Origin: Hyphomicrobiales bacterium | Lineage (GTDB): Bacteria; Pseudomonadota; Alphaproteobacteria; Rhizobiales; Xanthobacteraceae | NCBI GenBank assembly: GCA_017305715.1 | Contig: JAFKKG010000008.1 | Location: 186,001 to 250,000 of the forward strand | Length of the DNA stretch: 64,000 bases | Direction: 5' to 3' | Shown here: positions 26,528 through 34,907 of the stretch, piece after piece | Layout: each line of letters begins with the position of its first letter | Position numbering within the stretch: the first letter of the stretch is position 1 | Notes under the pieces: model-generated | Seen by the model: only the letters and a program-made list of their open reading frames with translations | The model's database searches: none | Told to the model about the DNA's origin: nothing | Position numbers and translations under genes: made by a program

Positions 26528-27031
26528 ATGAAAATGTTTGGTTCCGGTCTGATCGGCCAGGCTTTGACGGCCGCCGGCGTTGGCGCCGCGCTGATGTTGT
26601 CGGTTTCTGCGGGCCACACGCAGGCAGGTGGCCCGTTTGCCGGTTTCGCCGGAAACTGGTCGGGCGCGGGCACGGTTTCGCTCTCCAACGGCACCACGGA
26701 AAACATCCGCTGCAAGGCCGATTACAAGGTCAACTCCAACGGGCTCGGCCTCAAGCAGAATCTTCACTGCGCCAGCGACAGCTACAAATTCGATCTCTCC
26801 AGCGACGTCACCAGCCAGGGCGATCGCATTTCCGGCAATTGGAGCGAGAAAAGCCGCAACATCTTTGGCAATCTTCAGGGTACCGCAGGCGGCGGGCAGA
26901 TCGACGTGTTCGTCGAAGCATCCGGATTTGCCGCCAACCTCAACCTGCGCACCAACGGTAACAAGCAGGTGGTCCAGATCAGTTCCAAGGGCGAAATCCG
27001 CGGCGTCAGCATCACGATGACGAAGACCTGA
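26528..27031 (+). CDS. Secreted hypothetical protein (167 aa)
   Basis: An N-terminal signal peptide (hydrophobic ALTAAGVGAALMLSVSAG, cleavage likely near GHTQA) is followed by a Gly/Ser/Asn-rich, beta-strand-like domain with regular alternation (for example WSGAGTVSLSNGTTENIRC and LNLRTNGNKQVVQISSKG) and two cysteines. It resembles exported lipocalin-like or DUF small domains but is not assigned to one. ATG 26528 follows GGGAA; a longer frame from 26453 lacks a ribosome site. Ends at a terminator. Confidence 0.7.
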   Translation: MKMFGSGLIGQALTAAGVGAALMLSVSAGHTQAGGPFAGFAGNWSGAGTVSLSNGTTENIRCKADYKVNSNGLGLKQNLHCASDSYKFDLSSDVTSQGDRISGNWSEKSRNIFGNLQGTAGGGQIDVFVEASGFAANLNLRTNGNKQVVQISSKGEIRGVSITMTKT

Positions 27032-27053
27032 TCCCACGGCCCTCTCAGACATC

Positions 27054-27093
27054 AAGAGCCAGGTTCTGTTGATTCAGGACCTGGCTCTTTTCT
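27054..27093 (+). terminator. Terminator after the secreted protein gene
   Basis: An 11-bp perfect stem (27054-27064 with 27079-27089) with a 14-base loop is followed by TTTCT. It lies 22 bases past the stop. Confidence 0.75.
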
Positions 27094-27107
27094 CATGAAG
27101 ACCTTGA

Positions 27108-27165
27108 ATTCTGGTTTGACGCGTTTTTGTTGCGCAAACCGGTATCCATTTCGCTTGAAACGCTC
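27108..27165. repeat. Dispersed GACGCGTTTT palindromic repeat, copy 1
   Basis: Begins TGGTTTGACGCG and ends GAAACGC; the core GCGCAAACCGGTATCC is shared with copies at 30568-30620 and 60601-60654. The outer arms GCGTTT and GAAACGC pair, making an imperfect hairpin. It lies just past the 3' end of the MMPL gene on the minus strand. Confidence 0.7.
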
Positions 27166-27170
27166 CGTTG

Positions 27171-29552
27171 CTACTTCGCCGGCCTGGCGTGAGCGCCGGA
27201 GCCGCGAATCCTGTCCGACAGATTGATCAGGAACATCGACGTCGGCCGCAGGATGAAGAGATCCGCGACCAGGGCTGCGACCATCGAGAACGCGCTGAGC
27301 CAGCCGAACAGGCGCAGCGACGGCAGATCGGAAAACACCGTCACGACGAGGCCGCAGGCCAGCACCACCGTGGTCAGGATCAGCGCCGGACCGACCAGCA
27401 CGGTGGCGCGCTCCACCGCCAGTTCCGGACTGATGCCGGGCTTCGACTCCAGCCGCAGCCGGTTGAGGAAGTGGATCGTCGCGCTGAGGCCGAGGCCGAA
27501 CGACACCGTCAGCGCCACCACGCTGGCAAATTGCAGCCCCTCCCCGAGCAGCCACAGCACGGTGCCCGATGCCACCACCGGGAAAATGCCCGGCAGGATG
27601 CAGGAGAACATCACGACGACGGAGCGGAACGCGAGGCCGATAAAGACCGCCACCAGCAGAAACTCGATGGTCAGGCCGTGGTTGAGCTTCTGGATCATGT
27701 TGGCGCTGTTGCGCGCCGCGATGGCCGACAGTCCCGTCACCGCGATCTCGTAGCCAGGATGCTCGGCACGTACCTTGTTGAGCGACTCATCGAGCTTGTC
27801 GACCACGGGAAGAATGGCACTCGAATCGAGATCCGGAACGCGGCCGGACACCACCACGGCGTCCTGATCGGCCGAGATGAAGCGCCGCACCAGATGCTCG
27901 GGAATCACGCTGACATATTCCTTCAGCGTCGCGACGTCGGTACTTCCGGCCTTTTCGGCGAGCCAGCGGCGCAGCGTTTCCAGCGACCAGACGTTGCCGA
28001 CACCGGCCGCGGTTTCCACCATCGAATGGACGTCGGCGATCGTCTTCAGGGTTTCCGGCGCGTAGAGCGAGGCGCCCTTGGGGAATTCGATCAGCACGTC
28101 GATCGGATTGGCGCCGGTGAGCTTGGCGTCGAGCCTGCCCGACGCCGCCACCGCCTGGCGCTTGTCGGGCACCTGATCGGCGAGGCGATAGCGCGGCTCC
28201 AGCGTCGCGTAGATATAGCCGAGGCCGGCGACGAGCAGCACCGCGATCAGGCTGAACAGCCCGGGGCGGCCGACCATGCGCACAGCGATCCAGTAGCAGA
28301 AATTGCGCAGCGCCTGAACGCCGGCGTCGGCGCCCTGGAACTTCACCGCCATGATCTTTTCGTTGCGCACCAGGAGCACGCCGAACGCGGGCACCAGCGA
28401 GAGCACCGCGATCAGCGCGATGATGGTGGCGGCCAGTCCCGCCTCGCCGAATTTGCGGATCAGTTCGGAGTCGGAGAATTGCAGGGCAATGAACGATATG
28501 CCGGCGGTGCCGTGGGTCAGCACGCAGGCCGGGCCCACCACCAGCACGGCGTTCTTGAAAGCGGTGTATTTGTCCTGCCCGGCGATCAGCCGGTCGCGCG
28601 CCGCGAATGTCAGCTGCATCGAATCGGAGAAGCTGATCACCATGATGAGCGGCGTCATCACGTTGAGGAACATGTTGAGATTGAATCCGGCCCAGCCGAG
28701 GCCGCCGAGCGCGAGCAGGATGGCGATGATCGGCGGGAACGCCGCCACGATCATGAACGATATCTTGCGGAAGAAAATAATCGCGATGATGCAGCCGGCC
28801 AGAATGCCGAGGATGTTGTAGGTCAACCCGTCGCGCTTGACCGCGTTGCGGATCTCGAGCTGCATGACCGGAACGCCGGAAAGCTGGGCATTGAGCCCGC
28901 TGTCGCCGAGATCGTCGGCCATGATCTTGCGGATATCGGCGACGACCTTGGACAGGCTGTTGCTGGCGACGATCGACGGTTCGAGCGACAGCACCATCAG
29001 GGCCAGCGTGCCATCCTCCGACAACAGCTTGCCGCGAATGATCTCGTTGGTTTTGACGGTCTCGATGAACTTGTCGTAGGCCGCCCCTTCCGGCAGTTCG
29101 GGGGGGAACAGCGCCGCCGGGAGCTTGCCGCGCTCCGGCGCCTGACGCGCCGAAAACAGCGATACCAGACCGCGCACGCCCTCGACCAGTTGCAGGTCGG
29201 TGACCATGTCGCGAATCTTTTCGAGATTGGGCCGCGCCAGCAGCGCCTTGCCCTCGACCACCACCAGCACGTCGAATTCGGTCGACGGGAAGCGTTTCGT
29301 GACCGCCTCGTATTGCTTGTAATCCTTCGAATCGGAGCGGAACAACTGGCTCAGCGAATCGTCGATCTTGATGCGCTGGATGCCGAAGATCGCCGCGATC
29401 ATCAGCCCGGCCAGGATGATGCAGGACAGCAGCGGCGCCTTGATCGCGATCAGCCCGAGACGCTCGATCCCGAAGGCGATGCTCTGTCCCGGGGGCGGCG
29501 GTTCTTCGATTTCTTCGACGTGAACCTGACTTTCGGTGTTCTTTTCGAGCAT
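27171..29552 (-). CDS. Second RND/MMPL-family transporter in the hopanoid region
   Basis: A 793-residue inner-membrane transporter of the MMPL/RND type: a first helix near 38-58, a periplasmic domain, a helix cluster near 240-400, a second single helix near 430 followed by another periplasmic domain, and a final helix cluster from about 630. It is related in build to HpnN but clearly diverged. ATG 29552 has AGGGT upstream; an in-frame GTG at 29570 is possible. Its place between hopanoid genes and eutC-hpnP suggests lipid transport; the cargo is unknown. Confidence 0.85.
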   Translation of the reverse strand: MLEKNTESQVHVEEIEEPPPPGQSIAFGIERLGLIAIKAPLLSCIILAGLMIAAIFGIQRIKIDDSLSQLFRSDSKDYKQYEAVTKRFPSTEFDVLVVVEGKALLARPNLEKIRDMVTDLQLVEGVRGLVSLFSARQAPERGKLPAALFPPELPEGAAYDKFIETVKTNEIIRGKLLSEDGTLALMVLSLEPSIVASNSLSKVVADIRKIMADDLGDSGLNAQLSGVPVMQLEIRNAVKRDGLTYNILGILAGCIIAIIFFRKISFMIVAAFPPIIAILLALGGLGWAGFNLNMFLNVMTPLIMVISFSDSMQLTFAARDRLIAGQDKYTAFKNAVLVVGPACVLTHGTAGISFIALQFSDSELIRKFGEAGLAATIIALIAVLSLVPAFGVLLVRNEKIMAVKFQGADAGVQALRNFCYWIAVRMVGRPGLFSLIAVLLVAGLGYIYATLEPRYRLADQVPDKRQAVAASGRLDAKLTGANPIDVLIEFPKGASLYAPETLKTIADVHSMVETAAGVGNVWSLETLRRWLAEKAGSTDVATLKEYVSVIPEHLVRRFISADQDAVVVSGRVPDLDSSAILPVVDKLDESLNKVRAEHPGYEIAVTGLSAIAARNSANMIQKLNHGLTIEFLLVAVFIGLAFRSVVVMFSCILPGIFPVVASGTVLWLLGEGLQFASVVALTVSFGLGLSATIHFLNRLRLESKPGISPELAVERATVLVGPALILTTVVLACGLVVTVFSDLPSLRLFGWLSAFSMVAALVADLFILRPTSMFLINLSDRIRGSGAHARPAK

Positions 29553-29748
29553 ACCCTGTCCAGTTCTCACATCGACTCAAATTGTAGCTTGGGTTCCGGG
29601 CGCGAATGCGGCTCAGCAAGCCATCTCTGATCGGCGCTAGCCCTTGAAATCACGCGGTAAATTAACCGGCGCCGTTTTACAGGCCCGGACCGCATCCGGC
29701 AAGCGCACGACGGTGGACAAATCCACGCCCGGATTACAAAAACCAACG

Positions 29749-30555
29749 CTAAGTCTCTGATTTGTCACACCGGCTTTCGCCGTCCTCGATCCGCGCCGGT
29801 AATCCGCCGCCGCTTTCATCTTTTAGTGCGACGCCCGTGACCTGCCGGGTCAGCCCCTCGCGCACCAGCCAGGCGATCTTGAAGGCGGCTTCATCATAGC
29901 CCAGCCCGGCGCCGCGGATGTTGGAGACGCAGTTCCGCATCGCATCGTTCAGGCCGATGCGCGGCGCGAAGGTCAGGTAGGCCCCGAGGCTGTCGGGCGC
30001 GGACAGGCCCGGCCGCTCGCCAATCAGCATCAGAACCATCTGCGCGCCGAGCATGGCGCCGATCTCGTCGCCGAGCGCTACGCGCGCGCCCGATGCGACC
30101 ACGGTGCCGCCGATCTGAATGCTGGCTGCGGTGAGGCACGGAACCAGATGACCCACCAGTTCGATCGCATGGACGTTGACCGCCGCCGGCGACAGGCCGT
30201 CACCGATCACGATGACCAGTGGGCACGGACTGCCGCTTCGATCGGCCAGCGCGCGCTGCGAGGCCGGATCGAGCATGCGCCCGAGATCGGGGCGGCGCAG
30301 ATAGTCGCGGCGATTGCGCGCCTGGCTGGAGACGCAAACCGGCTTGAGCCCTAGAAGACCGTTCAGCGCGGTCAAGCCCTTGACCAGACGCGACATGTCG
30401 AAGGTGCCGTGAACCGCATCGCGCGCCCTTGCATGGTCGAGCGTAAAGGCCAGCAGCGCATCGGTCGGCATGCTGGCGCCGGCGCGGCCGAGCCCGACGC
30501 GCGCCGGCGTCAATTCCCGCAGATCGGCCAGCGAACGGGACGGCGGCGTTTTCAT
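29749..30555 (-). CDS. eutC: Ethanolamine ammonia-lyase small subunit EutC
   Basis: About 268 residues, light subunit of the adenosylcobalamin-dependent lyase that converts ethanolamine to acetaldehyde and ammonia. It has the conserved [14 protein letters not shown] at the N-terminus and [39 protein letters not shown] in the core. ATG 30555 is preferred; a GTG at 30588 lies inside a dispersed repeat. Unusually it is separated from eutB by hpnP, all on the same strand. No other eut genes (microcompartment, eutA reactivase) are in view. Confidence 0.9.
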   Translation of the reverse strand: MKTPPSRSLADLRELTPARVGLGRAGASMPTDALLAFTLDHARARDAVHGTFDMSRLVKGLTALNGLLGLKPVCVSSQARNRRDYLRRPDLGRMLDPASQRALADRSGSPCPLVIVIGDGLSPAAVNVHAIELVGHLVPCLTAASIQIGGTVVASGARVALGDEIGAMLGAQMVLMLIGERPGLSAPDSLGAYLTFAPRIGLNDAMRNCVSNIRGAGLGYDEAAFKIAWLVREGLTRQVTGVALKDESGGGLPARIEDGESRCDKSET

Positions 30556-30567
30556 CGTGGAGCCTGC

Positions 30568-30620
30568 TTTTGGACGCGTTTTCTTCACGCGACCCGGTAT
30601 CCGGTTCGCTTGAAAACGCC
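30568..30620. repeat. Dispersed GACGCGTTTT palindromic repeat, copy 2
   Basis: Reads TGGACGCGTTTTCTTCACGC at the left and TCGCTTGAAAACGCC at the right; GCGTTTTC pairs with GAAAACGC. It fills the gap between hpnP and eutC. Confidence 0.75.
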
Positions 30621-30624
30621 ATGT

Positions 30625-32214
30625 TTACTCGGCGGGAACCGAGGCCTCGCGCAGCCTGATCGAGTAGTTCGATGCGTTCTGCTGACCGCCCGAGGCGTCA
30701 CGCGCGAACATGATGAGATGGTGCGCGATCATGGTCGAGCCGATCAGGCCCTCGATATCGCCGTGCCGGAGCCGGCCGAGGGCAAATTTCCAGAACACCT
30801 TCTTGTAGTCGCCGAGCACGCCGACCTTCCAAAAGATGTTTCGCAGCATGATCAGCGCGCGCTTGATGTTCGGCCAGCTCTTTAGCTCCGGCGAGACCGG
30901 CACCTTGATCCGCAGCGAATAGGTGTAGTCGCACTGATACTGGTAGCGTCCGAACAATTTTTCCGGCGTGTAGGCGACTTCCATGCATTTGCGCCAGGAG
31001 TTGACCACCTCGTCGTAGGGCAACAGGAACTGGACGTTGGAATCGCGACCGTCGTCATCCTCGATGAGGCGTCCCTCGCGCTCGAGCCGGTCCCACAGCG
31101 GCGTCTTGGGCAGCGCCTGCAGCAGGTTGATGGTCAATAGCGGAATTCGCGACTCCTCGACGAAGGAAAGCAACGCATCGCCGGTCTCCGGCTTGTCGGT
31201 GTCCAGCCCCATGATGATGCCGGAGACGACTTCCATGCCGTAGGAGTTGATGGTGTGGATGCCCTCCAGGATCGGGACCATCATGTTATGGTCCTTGTGC
31301 ATCGCCTTGAGCGCGTCGGGATCGGGCGTTTCGATGCCGCAGAACACGGTGACGAAGAACGCCTCGCGCATCTTCTCCAGAATCTCGGGACGCTTGGCGA
31401 TGTTCAGCGTCGCTTCGCAGGCGAGTCGCATCACATAGCCGGTCCGCTTCTGCCACTCGACGAGATGCGGCAGCAGGTCGAGCGCCGCCTTGCGGTTGCC
31501 GATGAAATTGTCGTCGACGAAATAGACCGAGCCGGTGACGCCGCATTCCCTGAGCTTGTCGAGTTCGGCGATGATCTGCTGCGGCGATTTGAGGCGCGGG
31601 TTGCGGCCGTACAGACCCGGGATGTCGCAGAACTCGCACTGATAGGGACAGCCGCTGGAATACTGGATGCTGCCGAGAAAGTATTTTTTGACTTCGGCAA
31701 GCTCATAGGCCGGAATCGGGAACTCGGTCATCGCGAGGCGATCGACGGTCTTCAGTACCACCTGCGCCTCGGGGCGCGACGGATCGCGGGCCAGCCGCGC
31801 GATCAACTCGTTGGTCGCGTCACCAAGTTCGCCGACATGCAGGTAATCGAACGAAGGATAGTAATCCGGACACGCGCTGACCGATGGCCCGCCGATCGCG
31901 ACCGCGAGGTCGAAGGCATGGGCGCGGCGGCAGATGTCGTTCATCTGCTGGCGCTGGATGTGCATGCCGCTGACGAACACCGCTTCCGCCCATTCGAAAT
32001 CTTCCCTCGTGGCGGCGCGGATGTTCTCATCGACGAACCGGACCGGCCAGTTGGCCGGCAGATAGGCTGCGATCAGCAGCAGCCCCTGCGGCGGCATGAA
32101 CGCCTGGACGCCGTCGGTCAGGGGATAGGCATGTTCGAAAGTGCCAAACGAAGACGTGTATCGCGGGAAGACGCACAGAATGCGCCGCACCGTCTCAATG
32201 CCTTCAGCTCTCAT
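30625..32214 (-). CDS. hpnP: Hopanoid C-2 methylase HpnP (B12-binding radical SAM)
   Basis: A 529-residue enzyme with an N-terminal cobalamin-binding region, a radical SAM core with CPYQCEFC (Cys189, 193, 196) and a C-terminal DUF4070-type domain. The opening RRILCVFPRYTSSFGTFEHA and SSGCPYQCEFCDIPGLYGR match the C-2 hopanoid methylase family, which gives 2-methylhopanoids. HpnJ is the main alternative but is shorter and differs at the N-terminus. ATG 32214 has GAGGAAG 6 bases before it. It sits between eutB and eutC, all B12 enzymes. In R. palustris hpnP is under the general stress sigma factor EcfG, but no EcfG promoter was found here. Confidence 0.85.
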   Translation of the reverse strand: MRAEGIETVRRILCVFPRYTSSFGTFEHAYPLTDGVQAFMPPQGLLLIAAYLPANWPVRFVDENIRAATREDFEWAEAVFVSGMHIQRQQMNDICRRAHAFDLAVAIGGPSVSACPDYYPSFDYLHVGELGDATNELIARLARDPSRPEAQVVLKTVDRLAMTEFPIPAYELAEVKKYFLGSIQYSSGCPYQCEFCDIPGLYGRNPRLKSPQQIIAELDKLRECGVTGSVYFVDDNFIGNRKAALDLLPHLVEWQKRTGYVMRLACEATLNIAKRPEILEKMREAFFVTVFCGIETPDPDALKAMHKDHNMMVPILEGIHTINSYGMEVVSGIIMGLDTDKPETGDALLSFVEESRIPLLTINLLQALPKTPLWDRLEREGRLIEDDDGRDSNVQFLLPYDEVVNSWRKCMEVAYTPEKLFGRYQYQCDYTYSLRIKVPVSPELKSWPNIKRALIMLRNIFWKVGVLGDYKKVFWKFALGRLRHGDIEGLIGSTMIAHHLIMFARDASGGQQNASNYSIRLREASVPAE

Positions 32215-32377
32215 CAAACTTCCTCAGCCAAAGCCTTGTCAGGCAAAGTCTTGCGCAAATTTAACCACGACATCGAAGGGTGGGCCAGAAATTCTTCAAG
32301 ATTGTGGCGGCGTCTTTCAACTCACTCGCCGCCTGATGGTTGCCTGGCAAATTGGTCGCAGCGGGCTCATGCGCGGT

Positions 32378-33760
32378 TCACGCGATGAGCCGCGACGCAA
32401 ATTCGGGTAGCAGGCCCGCGTCGCCCGCAAGGCGGAAATCGGCGCCGGCCAAACCCGTGCGAACCAGCCAGTCGTCGAATTCGGGCGCCCGCTTCAGGCC
32501 GAACAGGTCCCTGACGTAAAGCGCGTCGTGGAACGAGGTGGACTGGTAGTTCAGCATCACGTCGTCCGCGCCCGGCACCCCCATGATGAAGGTGACACCG
32601 GCGGCGGCCAGCAGCGTCAGGAGATTGTCCATGTCGTCCTGATCGGCCTCGGCATGGTTGGTGTAGCAGACATCGACGCCGAGCGGCAGGCCGAGTAGCT
32701 TGCCGCAAAAGTGATCTTCGAGCCCGGCGCGGATGATCTCCTTGCCGTCGTACAGGTATTCCGGGCCGATAAAGCCGACCACGCTGTTGACCAGCAGCGG
32801 ATCGAAGGCGCGCGCGACGGCATAGGCCCGCGCCTCCAGGGTCTGCTGATCGACATGGTGGTGGGCGCCCGCCGACAGCGCCGACCCCTGGCCGGTCTCG
32901 AAATACATCACATTGTCGCCGACGGTGCCGCGGCGCAGCGACAGCCCGGCTTGTCGCGCTTCCTGGAGCAGCGCCAGATCGACGCCAAAACTGCGGTTGG
33001 CGGCCTCGGTCCCCGCGATCGACTGGAATACGAGGTCGACGGGCGCGCCCTGCCCGATCAGCCCGAGCGTGGTCGTGACATGGGTGAGCACGCAGCCCTG
33101 GGTCGGTATCTGCAGCCTGGCAATGACGCCATCGAGCAGGCGCACGAGGTCGCCGATCACGGCCGGATCGTCGCTGGCCGGATTGATGCCGATACAGGCG
33201 TCCCCGGATCCGAGCAGGATGCCGTCGAGGATCGACGCGGTGATGCCCCTGACATCGTCAAAGGGATGATTGGGCTGCAACCGGACGCTCATCCGCCCCT
33301 TCAAACCGATGGTGTTGCGGAACGCCGTTGTGACCGCGCATTTCTTCGCGACCAGGATCAGATCCTGGTTGCGCATCAGCTTTGATACGGCGGCCGCCAT
33401 TTCCGACGTGATTCCGCGCGCGGCCTTCTTCAGCACCTCGCTGGTGGCGGCGTCGGACAGCAGCCAGTCGCGAAAACCGCCCACGGTCAACGACGAGATG
33501 GCGCCGAAGGCGGCACCATCATGGGTATCGACGATCAGGCGGGTGACCTCGTCGTCCTCGTAGGGCACCACCGTTTCATTGAGGAACTGCCTGAGCGGAA
33601 CATTCGCAAGCGCCATCCGCGCCGCGATCATCTGCTCGGCGCTGTCGGCGGCGATGCCGGCGAGGCGATCGCCGGAACGGGGCGGCGTCGCCTTGGCGAG
33701 CAGGTCGCGCAAATCATCAAAGACATAGGATGTGGCATCGATGGCTTGGCGATAGACCAT
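32378..33760 (-). CDS. eutB: Ethanolamine ammonia-lyase large subunit EutB
   Basis: A 460-residue TIM-barrel subunit that binds substrate and adenosylcobalamin. Recognisable stretches are MRNQDLILVAKKCAVTTAFRNTIGLKG, SRLQPNHPFDD-like VRLQPNHPFDDVRGI, the GDACIGINPASDDP loop and YFETGQGSALSAGAHHHVDQQT. An AGGAAA site precedes ATG 33760. First of the eutB-hpnP-eutC set on the minus strand; 57 bases after a membrane-protein gene. Confidence 0.93.
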   Translation of the reverse strand: MVYRQAIDATSYVFDDLRDLLAKATPPRSGDRLAGIAADSAEQMIAARMALANVPLRQFLNETVVPYEDDEVTRLIVDTHDGAAFGAISSLTVGGFRDWLLSDAATSEVLKKAARGITSEMAAAVSKLMRNQDLILVAKKCAVTTAFRNTIGLKGRMSVRLQPNHPFDDVRGITASILDGILLGSGDACIGINPASDDPAVIGDLVRLLDGVIARLQIPTQGCVLTHVTTTLGLIGQGAPVDLVFQSIAGTEAANRSFGVDLALLQEARQAGLSLRRGTVGDNVMYFETGQGSALSAGAHHHVDQQTLEARAYAVARAFDPLLVNSVVGFIGPEYLYDGKEIIRAGLEDHFCGKLLGLPLGVDVCYTNHAEADQDDMDNLLTLLAAAGVTFIMGVPGADDVMLNYQSTSFHDALYVRDLFGLKRAPEFDDWLVRTGLAGADFRLAGDAGLLPEFASRLIA

Positions 33761-33817
33761 GCTGATTTCCTGGCCCCTGTTCTCGCCGCACTGTCATGGC
33801 CGCCGCCAGCCGCCCGA

Positions 33818-34417
33818 CTAGTTCAGCGTACCGTAATAGCGGCCGAAGAAGCTTATCTCATAAACGATGGCGGCGAACACGAACAGCTTATGAAATACTG
33901 CATTGCGCGTTACCGCGGCCACCGCGCACAGCACCACGAAAGCGCCGATCCGTAGCGGATATTCAGGGCCGAGCGAGCGGAGATGTTGCTCGCCCTTGAT
34001 CAAGGTGTCGACCACATCGAGCGCTTCGGTCAGCGCAATCAGGCCGAAGAACCAGCGGCGCCGGTCGAGAAAATAGTCCTGATAGCCCTGATAGTCGTCG
34101 AGGTCCTGGGGGAAAAGCAGCGCGCTCAGGAAATAATACATCGACGCGTACACGCAAACGAAGGCGTAGAGGCCAAAGGTCCATTGCTGGACAAAGCTCA
34201 GCCGGAACTCCCACCACCAGAACGTGACCACGTTCAGCAGAGCCCAGGCGACCCAGCCCAGATGAACCGACCAGATCGGGGCGCGGCCGGGATGCTGGAT
34301 CAATGTCGCGACGCCGCTGATCAGGCGGGTGACGCTGAGCCCGAGAATGATGGCGACCAGTACGCGAATGTGAAGATAGAGATCGGCATTGCCCGTCAAG
34401 ACAGCGGTTTGAGCCAT
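33818..34417 (-). CDS. Hypothetical membrane protein (199 aa)
   Basis: Inner-membrane protein with about six hydrophobic helices (near 17-38, 50-68, 78-98, 122-136, 152-172, 174-192). No motif recognised. It is upstream of eutB in the same direction and may be its operon partner. Confidence 0.7.
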   Translation of the reverse strand: MAQTAVLTGNADLYLHIRVLVAIILGLSVTRLISGVATLIQHPGRAPIWSVHLGWVAWALLNVVTFWWWEFRLSFVQQWTFGLYAFVCVYASMYYFLSALLFPQDLDDYQGYQDYFLDRRRWFFGLIALTEALDVVDTLIKGEQHLRSLGPEYPLRIGAFVVLCAVAAVTRNAVFHKLFVFAAIVYEISFFGRYYGTLN

Positions 34418-34907
34418 CAGCCCTCGTCCTCACTCACAATCGAACGTCACGGCGCAGCAGGTTTCCTGCGCGCATGCTGGTTGCAGACGATGGCTTCCGG
34501 CGTGGCGCGTTCGCCCGGGCGAGACGAGCCGGACCGTTCCGTCGCCGCGCTCACTGTCTAGCTTGATTCGCATTCTCGGTGGTTGGCGGCCCGCCGCTGG
34601 CGTTGAGCGAAAGCCGCGCGCCGGCTGGTGGTTCGGCGTCGCCTGCAACCGCAAATAGCGGGCTGGCATGCCAAGTGCGCGCTAGGGTCGCAGGTAGAAC
34701 TCCTACCCCCAAATGCGACAGTATAACTAACTGATTTTATTGGAGAATAATCCTAAAAGTTGCAATGCAGCAAACTTCGCGCGTTAAGACATTATCCATG
34801 AAGATTCTGCACAATTTATAGACGGCCGAACGGTGCTCACCGGCCCCATTGGAGTGCCGCCATGACCGAAATCATGAAATCCCAAAACTCTTTGCCCGGG
34901 TAGATCC
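34418..34907. other. Intergenic region upstream of the chemoreceptor gene
   Basis: 490 bases of divergent spacer. The right half (34700-34830) is AT-rich and probably holds the chemoreceptor promoter. The left part is GC-rich with no credible gene. A GGAAA/CGTT pairing near 34443-34472 was checked and rejected as an EcfG promoter. Confidence 0.5.

Noticed and set aside
27168-29630. 820-codon plus-strand frame antisense to the second MMPL gene
   Set aside because: Composition of a shadow frame (Arg/His/Gln-rich), no hydrophobic helices; the opposite strand is a convincing membrane transporter.
34440-34475. EcfG-type promoter for the membrane-protein/eutB set
   Set aside because: The minus strand gives GGAAA and CGTT with only about 15 bases between, one mismatch and short spacing, so the match is too weak. 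No EcfG site was found upstream of hpnP either.
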